64,000 nucleotides of DNA. Origin: Kalaharituber pfeilii (Eukaryota; Ascomycota; Pezizomycetes; Pezizales; Pezizaceae). A program made the translations under genes and the position numbers. Shown here piece by piece: positions 47,772-59,400 of the stretch (positions are counted from its first letter, which is position 1; the number at the start of each line of letters is the position of its first letter). The notes under the pieces are model-generated. The model saw nothing but the letters and a program-made list of their open reading frames with translations. It had not been told where the DNA came from and did no database searches. The stretch lies in assembly GCA_015179045.1 (NCBI GenBank), contig WHUZ01000026.1:186001-250000 (forward strand). The letters run 5' to 3'.

Positions 47772-48512
47772 CGGGGATGATGAGGAGTCGTAAAGCGGAA
47801 TTGATGGAATTGTTTATGGTATTCAGCAGGTGAATGTGAATGCGGGAGGTGGACGGACTCTATTGTATTGCGTGCCGGTATGGCGTGGCTGCGTTTCGCT
47901 CAAAACTTTAACTCTGAGATGTTCGAAATAGACTCGTTGATGAGGTTTAAGATTCCCCGGAATCCAAAAGGCTATCATACTGTTTGGTATTGCATATTTA
48001 ACGTTGCAGCCTCAGCTTATCATAGCTCCGCCCGCAGGCAAACTGGCAGTGGACGGGGCTTGGCACAGGGTCACGGAATATCCCTATGCATAGCCTCTTT
48101 CTCTGGCAAATGCAAAATGCATGCAACTTGGGCAGGCACATCATGGGGGTGGCATAAATAATGCCGATTTCTTGTAGGAGTTAGATACTTGAAGCGTATA
48201 TTTACTTTTCATTGCACTGGCAGGATTGAGCCCATGATTCTAGTTTTCCTTTATTTTTTTGATAGTTCGACGAACGATCGATGGGGGGGGGTAGAAGAAA
48301 GCGCAGTAGGGAATAATATACAGCCCACCCCCCAACATTTACGTCTATAGCAACACAATTGCTCTACTGCCCCCAACGTACTCCATGCCATTGAATCACT
48401 GGTATCCGCAAGTTGAGATTCTTCCGCCTCCCATTTCCCTGTAAACTCCACAAGCCCCCCCTCAGCACCCCTCCACAGCCCCGCATCTCCCTCCAATTCC
48501 CCCCCAATCCCT
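47772..48512. other. Intergenic between PRP28 promoter and mL59 3' end
   Basis: Both genes lie on the minus strand. Contains the PRP28 promoter and a G run near 48283-48290. No additional gene supported. Confidence 0.5.
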
Positions 48513-49046
48513 TTACCGCGGCCACTCCTTCCATCCACGGCCATGTCCACTCCTCTTCCACCTCTCTATCATTGCCGGCATCTGCTCCATGGCTTTCCTC
48601 CTCGTCTCCAACCTGTACACAAGGAACACAAATTAGCCATTATCTCCCCCCCTCCCCGAAAAAAAATTCATCAGGGCGCAAATTCCAACATACCTCGAAT
48701 GCAATGTCCTCTCCCAATTATGTCCCTTTGGCTCTAACATCCTCTTCATCTTGCCCAATCCCCCCTCTCCCCTCGCCTGGATCCTCTCCGCCTTGAACAT
48801 GCTACTCTTCCTCGTCGGCGGCAGCAGCTCCTCGACTCCGTGCTTCCTTGCCAGCTTGCATAGATCCGCCTGCCGGCGTAGACTGTATATGGGATTGTGC
48901 CATTTTCCAGTTGCAGGGTGCACGGTGGGCTTGAATGGATTGCTGCGCACGTCGTTGCAAGTGCCGGGGGGAAATCGAGCGAAGAAGCGAAGGAGGCGCG
49001 GAGGGAGAGTTTGTGCGAGTTTGATGTAATCGGTAATGGTGGCCAT
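48513..49046 (-). CDS. MRPL25: Mitochondrial large-subunit ribosomal protein mL59 (MRPL25)
   Basis: Two exons, 49046-48694 and 48612-48513, joined at phase 2 (donor GTATGT, acceptor GTACAG), 150 residues. Start MATITDYIKLAQTLPPRLLRFFARFPP, then NPFKPTVHPATGKWHNPIYS, SLRRQADLCKLARKHGVEEL and LPPTRKS are the conserved fungal mL59 blocks. The second exon supplies LETRRKAMEQMPAMIERWK and the basic tail HGRGWKEWPR, which completes the family C-terminus; without splicing a foreign tail (YVGICALMNFF) would replace it. The protein is basic and ribosome-bound in the mitochondrial matrix; no classical cleavable presequence is obvious. Close to the family's usual length. Confidence 0.9.
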
Positions 49047-51777
49047 GGTGGGGGGCGAGGGAAGAAGGAAGGAGGGGGTTTATGGTCAAGGCGGTGACCG
49101 AGCGCCGAGCTCGAAGTTTGAATTACTGAATGTTGCAAACCTCCAAACGCTACAACGGTATAGAAACACAACTTCAAACCATTGATTAAGTAATACATCT
49201 GCCAAGCCCCTAAGCACCTACTAGTAGCAGCGCCTGGTTCGAGGCTACCTCCAAACTCGGCTCGGGTTCGTAGCCTTGTGCTTAGCTAAGCTACGTCGGC
49301 CGACCCTCTAATCTGCACTTGCACCTCTCCCTCTCCCGAAATCGCAAGGAGATCTACTTGCAATTAAACCTTCTCACAAAAGCCCAACACCCGCAACCTA
49401 ACTGCCCTTCCCTCCTTTCTTTTCTTTTTCCCCCAAATCTCCTGCTTCCGCCACTATCCAACTGGGTTGCACTGTATCGTTTGTGTTCAACAGCCTGTTC
49501 CCAGGGTCAACCCCCGTAGCGGAAATCCCGTTTCGCCCCACCAAGAAACAAAAATACACACCGTCATTAACATACCGCACAACATTCCCTCCTCGAGCTT
49601 CCGAGTCGGGTGATCGCCGGCACGTGCTTGCTTACGTTTGCGCAGCTGCCTCATCAAGAGCCCTAAATGAAGCCTTGTGGACAAAGAGCTACGTAACTCA
49701 CGCCTCCAACCAACCCAAAACATCATCTGTTCTTGGAGTTTCGAGTTTCTGGAATAGGAATGCAATGCGGTAGCCGGGGTAGGCTCGTAGGTCGATCACC
49801 AAACCGTCATGTCGTCATCCGTTCTGATCAGATACTCCCCAAAAGTCACACAGTCATACGTAACTGACGCTATCCAGCGATGTTTGAATTTCCCACCTCC
49901 ATAGCTAGCTTGATGTAGACATGAATGGAACATGACCCGAAGAAACATGTGCCCTGTCGCCGCCCCCATCCACATGGGCCCGGCCCGAGGCGGAGGGGCC
50001 CCAGCCTCCGTATCCCACAAGCTACATCGTATCGTGACCAGTGACGAAACACTCAACCCGAAATACCTCATTCCAACAGCCTCCTTTCCCAACCCGACCC
50101 ACCAAGGTGCGCGTGGGCGCGCACCCCAACGCCCACAAGGTGCCGTAACCTGCACCGGCACCAACCCACCAACCAACCAACCAACCAACCAATCCCCGAA
50201 CCAACCCATGACAAAATCTAATCTATCCTCAACCCAACTGACACTTTCTCAACCTGAGCAGCAGCGCCTGTGCCGGGTCGTGTCTTCCAGAATTTCGTCG
50301 AAAATTCGAAATTTTCCAGCACAACCATAAGCAACTTCGATTATAAACAAATATAGCAGCAAAACATAGCTCCACAGAAATGAGCAGCCTACAACTAGCG
50401 ACCCAACTAAAAGCCAAAGTCAAGCATTACTCATAGAAACACCTAGCTTTCGCTCGAGTTCGCTCACTCTTCCTCTGCAAAGGGTAGTGCAAACCATAAC
50501 GCTTCACTCTTGATCATCATATCTATGATATGTTTTATGTATATCAACTCTAAACGCAGCAGCTTGATGCAATGCATTAGAATAATATGAACATGAAGCT
50601 TGAAGCGTGAAGTAAAAGCATGAAAAGGTTTTCAAAATGACAATGTAAAAGTAGAAAAATAAAAGAGATAACAAGGACGACAACGATAACGACAACCCTA
50701 CGCCCAAAACTAAACAAAACAAAGTAAGCAGTCAAAATGATGAAGCACTCAACATAGAACTCTGAAGAACATTCGATAATGAAAAAAATGAACATAAAAT
50801 CTGTAAAAGCGATTCATATGTGTACAACTGGAACATAACACAAATAAAAACAAATAATGAAAAACACTCAAGGACAAATCGTCACAAAAAACAGTGCCGC
50901 CCAAAAGTCTCTCGCAAATAGCTAGATAAACAGGTATATGGAACACAAATTAGCCCAATTACCATGCCATACTTGCCCTGTCCACCTCATGTGCACCACC
51001 CATTGTCCATCCTTATTCCAGCCTGCTCCAGACAGGCCAAATGAAACCAATTTAAAGAAAAAGAAAAAAAGAAAAAAAAGGAAATCCACGACCAACACCG
51101 TTGATAAATCCATTCACAGGAAAAGCGCCTAAATAATATGTAGAAATCCGTAGTAGAACAGGTGGCCCAGAGGAGAAAAGAACCACATATAACCAGGGTG
51201 AAGAGGAGATAAAACACTGGGGTTCTAAGGCTCCAGTAGGTTTATACCCAAACGTATGTCCAACCCGCTATGAAAAGAAAAATAAATGATGAAAGGATGA
51301 AATAATGAATACCTAGCTTGCAAAATAAAATAAAAAAGGTATGAACGAAAATGATTTTCATGCTTTAAGGCCAGATATCATATATTTTAACGAATTGAAA
51401 AGCTAATCCCTGGTAGGATTTAATATAAATGGAGAAAGGAATTGTTTAACGCCATGCATACCGTCCTACAATCCAGAAGACCTTATCAGATCAATTGAAG
51501 AGAGACATAAGCAATTCGTTTCTCGTGGTACGTATAGTATGGGACGATCCCACGCCGGAAAAAAAACACAATCTGTAATGTGCGTCTGTGTATGCAATGG
51601 TCCGGAGTCCCAATGAACGAATTTAGGAATTTTCTCTTCCCTTTCTATTCGGGAGGCGGGAGGGTGGCCACACTGTAACTAATCCCCTTTCTTTTTTTCT
51701 TTTTTCTTTTTTTTTTTCTTTCTTTTTCCTTCTTTTCATTTTATATCATTGCAGTGGTAGCTGGACGTATCGACAGC
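49047..51777. other. Gene-free tract between mL59 start and ATG1 3' end
   Basis: 2.7 kb. Contains the mL59 promoter, a (CCAA)n microsatellite at 50168-50192, and from 50500 an AT-rich tract with A-rich strings (51050-51090) and a T/C-rich strip (51690-51735) just past the ATG1 stop. Frames on both strands overlap and lack conserved features. Confidence 0.5.
50168..50192. repeat. CCAA tetranucleotide microsatellite
   Basis: About six tandem CCAA units, embedded in a C/A-rich stretch. Confidence 0.85.
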
Positions 51778-54700
51778 CTACTTAGGCGGAGTATTTGTAT
51801 GAAGAGGTGAATAGGCAGGAACAGGGGAGCTTGGAACAGAATGAATTCCAGAGCTTCTCTTCGAATGCATGGCCATCTTTGCCTTTACCGCTTCTATTCT
51901 CACCTTAATATTGTTGACCACTATTTAAATGTCAGTGACAATCACGATATAGGTCGTCAGGAGATATACCGTTCTCAATGTAGGCCCGATCATCTTCATC
52001 AACATTTCCATCATCATCGTCAGCTTCCAGGACGGCTTCCACAAGTTTCAACGCCGTGATGTAGGACATCTGGCACCCTTCCAAATCCTCACCAACAAGC
52101 TCGTTGACGGCGGCACATCGACTCATCTCGATCGCTCGATCGAACATCAATCTCTCTGCAGTAACGCCTGGAGAAATGAATATGTCTTGTTCGACAGCCA
52201 TGCCCCTGCTATCATTTCCCCTGTTGAAGACATGGTTTGATGGATGACTTGGGTGAGAAGATGGCAGCCTCAGTTGAGCTTCCTTGAGCTTAAGTCTCAC
52301 ATAGTCAGCCTTCTCCATGGCTTCGTTAAACCTCTGGCGGATCCATTGTACTGCGCCATTGATCTTTTCAGCGACATGGCTCCTCGTATAGGCTCCGTTT
52401 GGTTCCTGACTTATCTTTGCCCACCAGCGCCCAGCGATTTGCATGGCTTTGTTGAGCAGAGAAATGCACTTGACATATAGAACCAATGCCTGTTCGGAGA
52501 TCGTCACAACCGCTTCTGGCGTCAGGTCAGATTCACCATTGTCTTCTGCGGGTGATTCACCGTCTGGTGCAGGCAGTAAGCTGAGGCCCTGAGGGATGTT
52601 GGGAGCCATCGGCACCAATTGCGAGTATTTGACGGCTGCAAAATGGTAAACGACATCACCTTTACTTGCGCAGCTTTCCAGAGTTGTGACAATAGCCTGG
52701 TCTTCCTCACTTAAGGACGCCGCAGGCCTTCCTTGCCCCACAGATACAACGCTTCCAGGATGATATACAGGAGTAGGATATCCCTGAAAAGGGCTTGACT
52801 GAGGAGGGGAATACCTCTGGGGAGTTCCTACCCCGAAAATGCGGAAGGGTGCCATGCTCAAAGCTCGTGCAAGTGCAGATGTTGCGGCAGATCCAGGGCT
52901 TGCTCCATACTTCTCCTTCATACTTCGGGCCGGCTGGGGTGTAGATCGATCCGCCGTTGAGGGTCTCGAAGGCCCGCGACCACTTGACCTCCGCGCAAGC
53001 AAGGCATTGGCGGTGTTAGGAGACGCTGGTGGGGCCACTCGAGGGCTTGCAGCTAGTTCGTCGGCAAGAGCATTGACCTCAACACTCCGCTTCTCAATCA
53101 CCACATACTCCTGCATGAGGTCTTGCTCAGCACGTTCCCGTGCTTCTCGGTGTTGCTGGGCCCTAGCAGCTTCCCTCTCCGCTCTAGCCTTCAGTTGAGC
53201 CTCGCGTTGTTGCTGCGCAGTGTTCGGCGACGGAGGAGCGGAGGGTGTGTTCTGAGACACGCGACGCTCCATTGGAGTAGCGGCTTGCCTGTGATTTGTT
53301 GTCTCTTGTCGGCCAGGAGTTGTCGAATATGTAGGTATCGGTGGCCGATGGGTACTTGAATGCTCTCTCAGTGATGTGCTGGCAACACGGTGATGATCCG
53401 CGGGTGGACGAGAATTGTGAGCAGGCGGTACCTCCTGTGGGCGCGCAAATGGAAGCTCCATATCGGGATCCGGGCAAGCGTTGTTACTTCAGTATGATGC
53501 TCGGGCTCCCGATAGTCCGGTGCATATTGATACTTGTCACTTTGTCTTTCCGGGCTTACTCGCTTCTCAGACTCAACAATTGAACGACGGCGGCTAGAAA
53601 GCTCTTTCTCTGGAACCATTTCAACAGTTCCCGCACCTGGTATGTCGTCCTGGACTGCTGGATGGTTGAAAAATTGAGCAAAGCTCATTCTCTCAACAGG
53701 GCTTCGCTTTAAAAGGCCACAGATAATGTCCTTTAGTTCATCACTAGCCACACACCTGGAAGGGAAAGTGATCCTGTCATTGCCCTCTTCGATTTTCCTG
53801 AGGAGATCTACATGGTTGGAGGCCCTAAATGGAGGTCGCCCAGCAATCATTTCGTACAAGACCGTCCCCATGGACCATAAGTCGGCCTTTGCGTCGTACT
53901 TTTCATAGCGCAGTATTTCTGGAGCCATATATAGTGGAGATCCACAAAGAGTTTCTGCCAATGATGACACTTGGAGCTCTCTCGCAAAGCCAAAATCTGC
54001 TATCTTGAGCACAGGCAAATTTGTTATTCCTACCAGCTTATCACGGTTGACCATTTCCTCACCATCTTCTGATGTTGTGGAGTAGTTTGGCGGTGACAGC
54101 AACAAATTCTGTGGTTTTAAATCTCGATGAATAAGTTGCTTTGATCGAAGGAATGCAAGAGCGCTGGCAAGCTGCTTCAAGAAATGCCTAACAATAACTT
54201 CATGAAGTCCTCCACCGGGGGGATTAGGGTATAGATGGGCAAAGTCTGCTGTCACAGGTAATGTTGCAAACTTCTCCCTGTTCTTAATGAAGCCAGCCAA
54301 GTCGCCCATCGAGCAATACTCCATTACCAGGTGTATATGTGCCCTGGCTTTTATGCATTCTTTTAATCTAGTAATGTGTGGATGCTTTAAGGAGGTAAGA
54401 ATAGCAATTTCCGATTCTAAGTTCTCCAACAATCGCCGGTTAAGTTTCGCTCTCATTACCGACTTGATGGCAACAGTCCTATTCGTTTGCTTCTCGAGCA
54501 TGTTAGCATGTTTCTTTCGGAAAGATTTTGTTGTGTTGTTAGGAATATAGAATGATTCAAACTCCCCAAATCTCGACTACTCCTGCAAGACTTAAGTAAT
54601 AGATTGCTTTTGATTTGAATCAAGACCACCGACCGTGATAGGCTAGGAGAGTGTCATAATATGGGGGAGAAACAGAGCTTTCTCAAGCCATTCAATTTTG

Positions 54701-55068
54701 CGACCAAAGACCCACATTCTTCACCTTCACGCGAATGGGCAGGTAGCTAGAAAAAGGATGAACAAGCGAGACTTACAATTGCTACGCCTTTGTAGACCTT
54801 AGCAAAGGAACCCTTTCCTATTTCATGGGATATTCGATAACTACTATTGGTACCAACAAGCAGATCATCTTGCTGCCCTCCACTGTTTGCTCGACCGGTG
54901 ATGACATCGTTGTTCCTGTTGGGGGGATATTTTATTGTTGAAGTAGCAGATGGAGGAAGCACGATTCTCTGAGGGGCGAGAACTGGCCCAATACCACTTC
55001 CTGTTCTCAATCCGCAACTAATGCTACCGAAGCGAACCAGTAAATGTGGCCCAGGGCGTATTGCTCAT
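51778..55068 (-). CDS. ATG1: Autophagy-initiating serine/threonine kinase Atg1
   Basis: Proposed exons: 55068-55028, 54966-54777, 54513-53488, 53434-51970, 51920-51778; 954 residues. Kinase domain: Gly-loop [11 protein letters not shown] (63-73), VAIK Lys94, HRDLKPQN Asp208, DFGFAR Asp250, [10 protein letters not shown]. The [24 protein letters not shown] leads through a 53-nt phase-0 intron into a Ser/Pro/Gln-rich linker, then the C-terminal EAT/MIT-like domain ([10 protein letters not shown] onward; [20 protein letters not shown]) that binds Atg13. Atg1 starts autophagosome formation. The 3' exon restores [20 protein letters not shown]. The 5' end is uncertain: the kinase exon frame has no in-frame ATG before an upstream stop at 55065-55067, so I infer a first exon [14 protein letters not shown] and a 61-nt intron ending CAGAG. 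Other starts are possible. Confidence 0.9.
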
Positions 55069-55854
55069 GCACGAAATATTGGAAGATGTTGCTTCTATGG
55101 AGTATCAGCAATGTAGTTCCTTGAAACGTGCAGAAGGGCTCCACCTCTGCTGAAGAGCTCTAGCGGGAGTCAAACGGGCGGAAATAAGAAAGAAGCAGCG
55201 TAGGCGGAAGCTAAATTCAAGATTGGAATGGAGGAAGGTAGCTTCCTGGGGGGGGGGAAAGAAGCAAGAGCAGGGAAGTTGAGGGCGAGGACAGGATAGC
55301 TGAATATGAAGGAGTCAACGCAGCTGTACCATGCGTGGAACAAGCAATGTGAAGCTATCAGGGGACACGGTGGGCTCAAGCTGTGTGAGTGACTATTGAA
55401 TGGACGGAGGATATGAGTAAATGCAGAGGTCGGGCAAGATAGCGGGTGCTGCGGGAGGCCAAGTCGCAGAGTGCGTTACGGGATTCGACTGACGCTTCCC
55501 TAAAGGGTGTGAGGTACTTTGTCCCGGGGGCTTGCTACTAGGGGGGGGGGGGAGTACTGTGCTGCGCGTGTGCGTGGGATTGTGGGGGGGGATGGAGCTC
55601 TGTGGGCCGGGACTGGAGGTGGGCGGAAAGCTAAGTAACGGGCTATGTATGCATTTAGCTGTGGGTGAAAGCAGTGTCGGGGTGGTGAGCTTGGGGCAGG
55701 TGTGGGCAGGGCGCGGTTGGGTTGGGGGGGGGGGAGGGGAGCTGTGAGCGCAGCGAGAGTCTATTGGCCCGCGCGACTGCAGCGCATCCAGCACGCAGCA
55801 CGGAGCAGCTCGCCCGGTCAGCCAGAGTCATTCAGCCAGCGAGCTGCGGCAGCG

Positions 55855-56008
55855 CGAGCAGCAGAGCAGCAGAGCAGAGCAGCAGAGCAGAGCAGCAGAG
55901 CAGAGCAGCAGACGCAGCAGCAGATACGGCAGCAGATACGGCAGCAGATTCAGCAGCACCGACACAGCACAGCACAGCACAGCACAGCACAGCGCAGCGC
56001 AGCACCAG
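55855..56008. repeat. Purine/CAG-type tandem repeats (GCAGAGCA, CAGCAGATACGG, CAGCA)
   Basis: Three consecutive short-period arrays: GCAGAGCAGCAGA units (55859-55913), three imperfect CAGCAGATACGG units (55915-55952), then about seven CAGCA/CGCAG units to 56005. All frames stay open, giving Ala/Glu/Gln/Ser-only artefact frames on both strands. Confidence 0.9.
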
Positions 56009-56438
56009 CGACCTCCCGAGATATGACTCCCACATCACAACGGCCGCAGATGGTCTGCTTGGCGCCCGGAGCGCTCTGTAGCTGGCAGCCTGGCGCCCGC
56101 CCACATCACGCACGACTGTCGGCGCACTAAGGGCAAGCACCCAGCGCAGCCCGGCCGCCGTCCAGATAAGGGCGCCAGGACGGAGCACGACCACCCCCCG
56201 CCCACCCCCCCGCCCCCCAGCCAGATCTCGTGCGGCCAGCCCGGAATGCTCCATCCCGCGCACACGCCACGGCCAGTTAGCTGCCCCCGGACGGTATCAT
56301 AGGCCCAGGGTCAAGTACATACTCGCACGTACGCGCTGCGAAAGCAGCACCCAGCACCCATACCCCCTCATGTGTGCCCTATCCTCTGGCCAGCGTCGTG
56401 ACCCGCTCCTTGTTTGCAGCGCTGCCATCACAAGCCCA

Positions 56439-56467
<29 letters not shown>
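56439..56467. repeat. Homopolymer C run, about 29
   Basis: Twenty-nine consecutive C as given, followed by AACCCCAACCCCCAACC. Length may be unreliable because of sequencing slippage. Confidence 0.85.
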
Positions 56468-56469
<2 letters not shown>

Positions 56470-59400
56470 CCCCAACCCCCAACCGCCGTGCCCAACATGG
56501 CCGTGACCCAAATCGTGTAAGCTGCCAGCTCTCTAATCCCAATTTGGTCGAAGACTTCATATTTACTTTTATTACGCAAGAGCACACAAGGCAGCAGCAC
56601 AAGCTTCCCATTGCCATCCCCGGCAACAGAAGCGGACGTCCGATTCTGTTGCCATTCCAGGCCCCCCTGTCGTGCGTACCGGTACTTGAATGTGTGGTCG
56701 TAAAGTTTGTCAGGTATCCGTTGCATGCATGGCAGCGTGGAGGGCATGTACATGCGCAGGTGCAATCGGCAGGCACAGTCTCAACCCGGCAGGCAAAGCC
56801 CGGAGCCATTCGCCTACCCTTTAGCTTCCCCCTTCTTTCTCGCGGCAGTTTGTTGTCGGAGCGACCCAATCGCAAAAATCTTTGGTAATTAGGCTCGCTC
56901 CCGACCAATGACACTGCTCTCGTAAGCTTCACTGCTCTTCGCAGCTCAGTTCATGAAGGCAGTCTCAACCCCTACCCGTCAATGAAGCGTGCAAGGCGAT
57001 AGGGCTGGTTACGCGACTAGCGATAGAGGACAGATAACATATTATATCATCGGTGATTAGAACGAATTTAGACGGCCTAATTCTAAAGTATACATGCCCA
57101 ATTCGGAGTTGACTATAATAAGCAGAAGCCAGAGATAGGTAAGTAGTACATATGTCTGCATGACCAGGGATATCGACCCGCAGCCGCAGTATTGGGGTAC
57201 ACTGCACTTGGATAAACAGTAGCTAGATCGTCGCGATGGCTTTCTGCAATGTGGGCGAGTGCTGTCTGTTTCAACAAATCAGGGGCCGGTCCGCGACTTT
57301 CAGCTCTCAATAGAGGGCAGCAGTGATAACTGCGCGCTGAAGCTACGGTGCTAGCCCACGCAACACGCTGCACTGCTATATTATGCTGTTTGATATCATA
57401 TCGTATCATTTTGCGTCCTGCTATCGATAACCGCACATCTTAGAGGGTTTTGGGGACGCCGAGTAAGCGAAGGATTCACGCTAGTAAGTAATTAAGAATG
57501 TCTGGACGTGGTGCTGCATGCACTAGTATGACCTCCCATCTGGAGTATGGGAGGAATGCGAGTGTGATTGTGATGGAGCTTATGCATTCTCAACTGGAGG
57601 AGGGAGGTTCTCCCCTGCACCGGGAACAATTGTCTTCCTATTCAGGATGCATATTACTTTAAACCAATCGATTTGTACAAAAACATTAGTCTCGTAACCA
57701 CCTATTAATAGCAGGAATCGTTCTAAGAATATGTCACTTCCTGAGTCTGTATGATCACGTATGTTATCATTCTCTTTATTCTAGATCTCCGCACTTCAAT
57801 CAATCAGTGGCCCTGCAATAACCGCCGACCGGCTAGAATGTAGTTCTTCTGGGCGCGAGAATAGTTCTTCTCTAGTCTCATGCCCAGAGTTCTTCTCCTT
57901 TGCAATTGGACAACACAAAGAGTTTGGATATCTAGCAAAAGCCCTGACGTCAAACCGATGCAGAACTGCTAATCAGTTATTGCATGTCCGCTCATCAATT
58001 TGAACTGCATCATACTGTACAGGTTATCAGTGATCTACTGTCGACTATAGTATCTCTTCTTTCAGTACTTGACCCAAGATTTTACCATGAGCGTCAGACG
58101 AGCAACATTATATCACGGGGAATATTCCTATTTGAGAACTACCAAAGCCAGCTTAGTTGCTGCAAGTGAACTTCTCAACTATGACGAGCTCACACTGCCG
58201 GAAGAGTGTAGTGAACAACCCTAAACATTTATATATAGACACTTTAGTACAACCCGAGTGAGTTGAAACTTTCAAGATTTGAATTAGCGTTATTTACTAG
58301 TAATTATTTGCTTTGCTATTTCGCGGCGGTGAAGGTAACGGCGAGGAAGACAATGACGAGCAAATTATGTTCGGAGGCAGTACGCTTGTTCGTAAGATAG
58401 CAAGATGGATAAAGTAAGATCATGTACTGAATGATGCATTGAATGGGCAAATACTCTAACGTTTTGCGTGGACATTGTCAGCTTGACGGTAAAATTCTTG
58501 GTTGGTGGATGTAAATGGGGTTGTAGTCTAAATGTGGATGTGGATCGGTACTGCATTCAGATATGCGTGCATAGCGTGTTATGTACGCAATTTTGGTTTC
58601 TTGAGATGGTTGAGTGGAGTATGTAATTCTGGATCGGAAGCTTGCCTTTATTCTCATGCCAGGGTCTGCATTTGCATATTTCTTGCGGTTTGCAGGTACT
58701 ACTAGCTGCACATTTAATTAACTCGGTTTTTATTGCTAGCTTTCAATACTCTCAATTGGGATTTCGAAACTACGTACATGTTCATGTACGTCGTTCCTAT
58801 CATCGATCATTTACTCATCCATCTTGATGGCATGTTGTACTTGCTCGCTAATAAACTTGAATCCTCCGAAAGATCAACTAACCTTCGAAATTGACTTAAG
58901 TTCCGAACTTTCGCTCCCGTTCGCTAAGTAGCTCAACCACCTATAGCTATAGCTGTATGTATACATCTGCAGAGTAACAACTACAACAGAGATCTGAAAT
59001 AAATCTGGGGATGAGGGATAATCCTGTATTACGTCACACAATGGAGATTTAGTTATTAATTCCCAGTCCACGTGACCGCCGAGTTTCGGCATGAAAACCA
59101 ATTCCCGTAACTTATTATCACTGGTATGCTTGCGTCATTGAGCAAGTTGATGTGCTGTATCGTGGTTGGCGGACTGTATTGAACGTTATATGTACCGCGA
59201 TGATCAGGAATGTTGGAGAGACTTAAGTTTTTTGTAAGCAAATGCAGATGCAATAAAACGGTTCTAACCTTGGAATCCCCGGAATTATTACATGACGCAT
59301 ATAGCGACCTATCTCTCACAGTTGATAGGAGAATGGTCATTTGTACAAGCATTCAACGTGCCATATATCAAGGGGGGTGGAGTAATTGCAGATTTTACAA

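Noticed and set aside
55702..56263. Ala/Glu/Gln/Ser-rich and Ala/Cys/Leu-rich frames on both strands
   Set aside because: Pure artefacts of the CAG-type tandem repeats, open in all frames.
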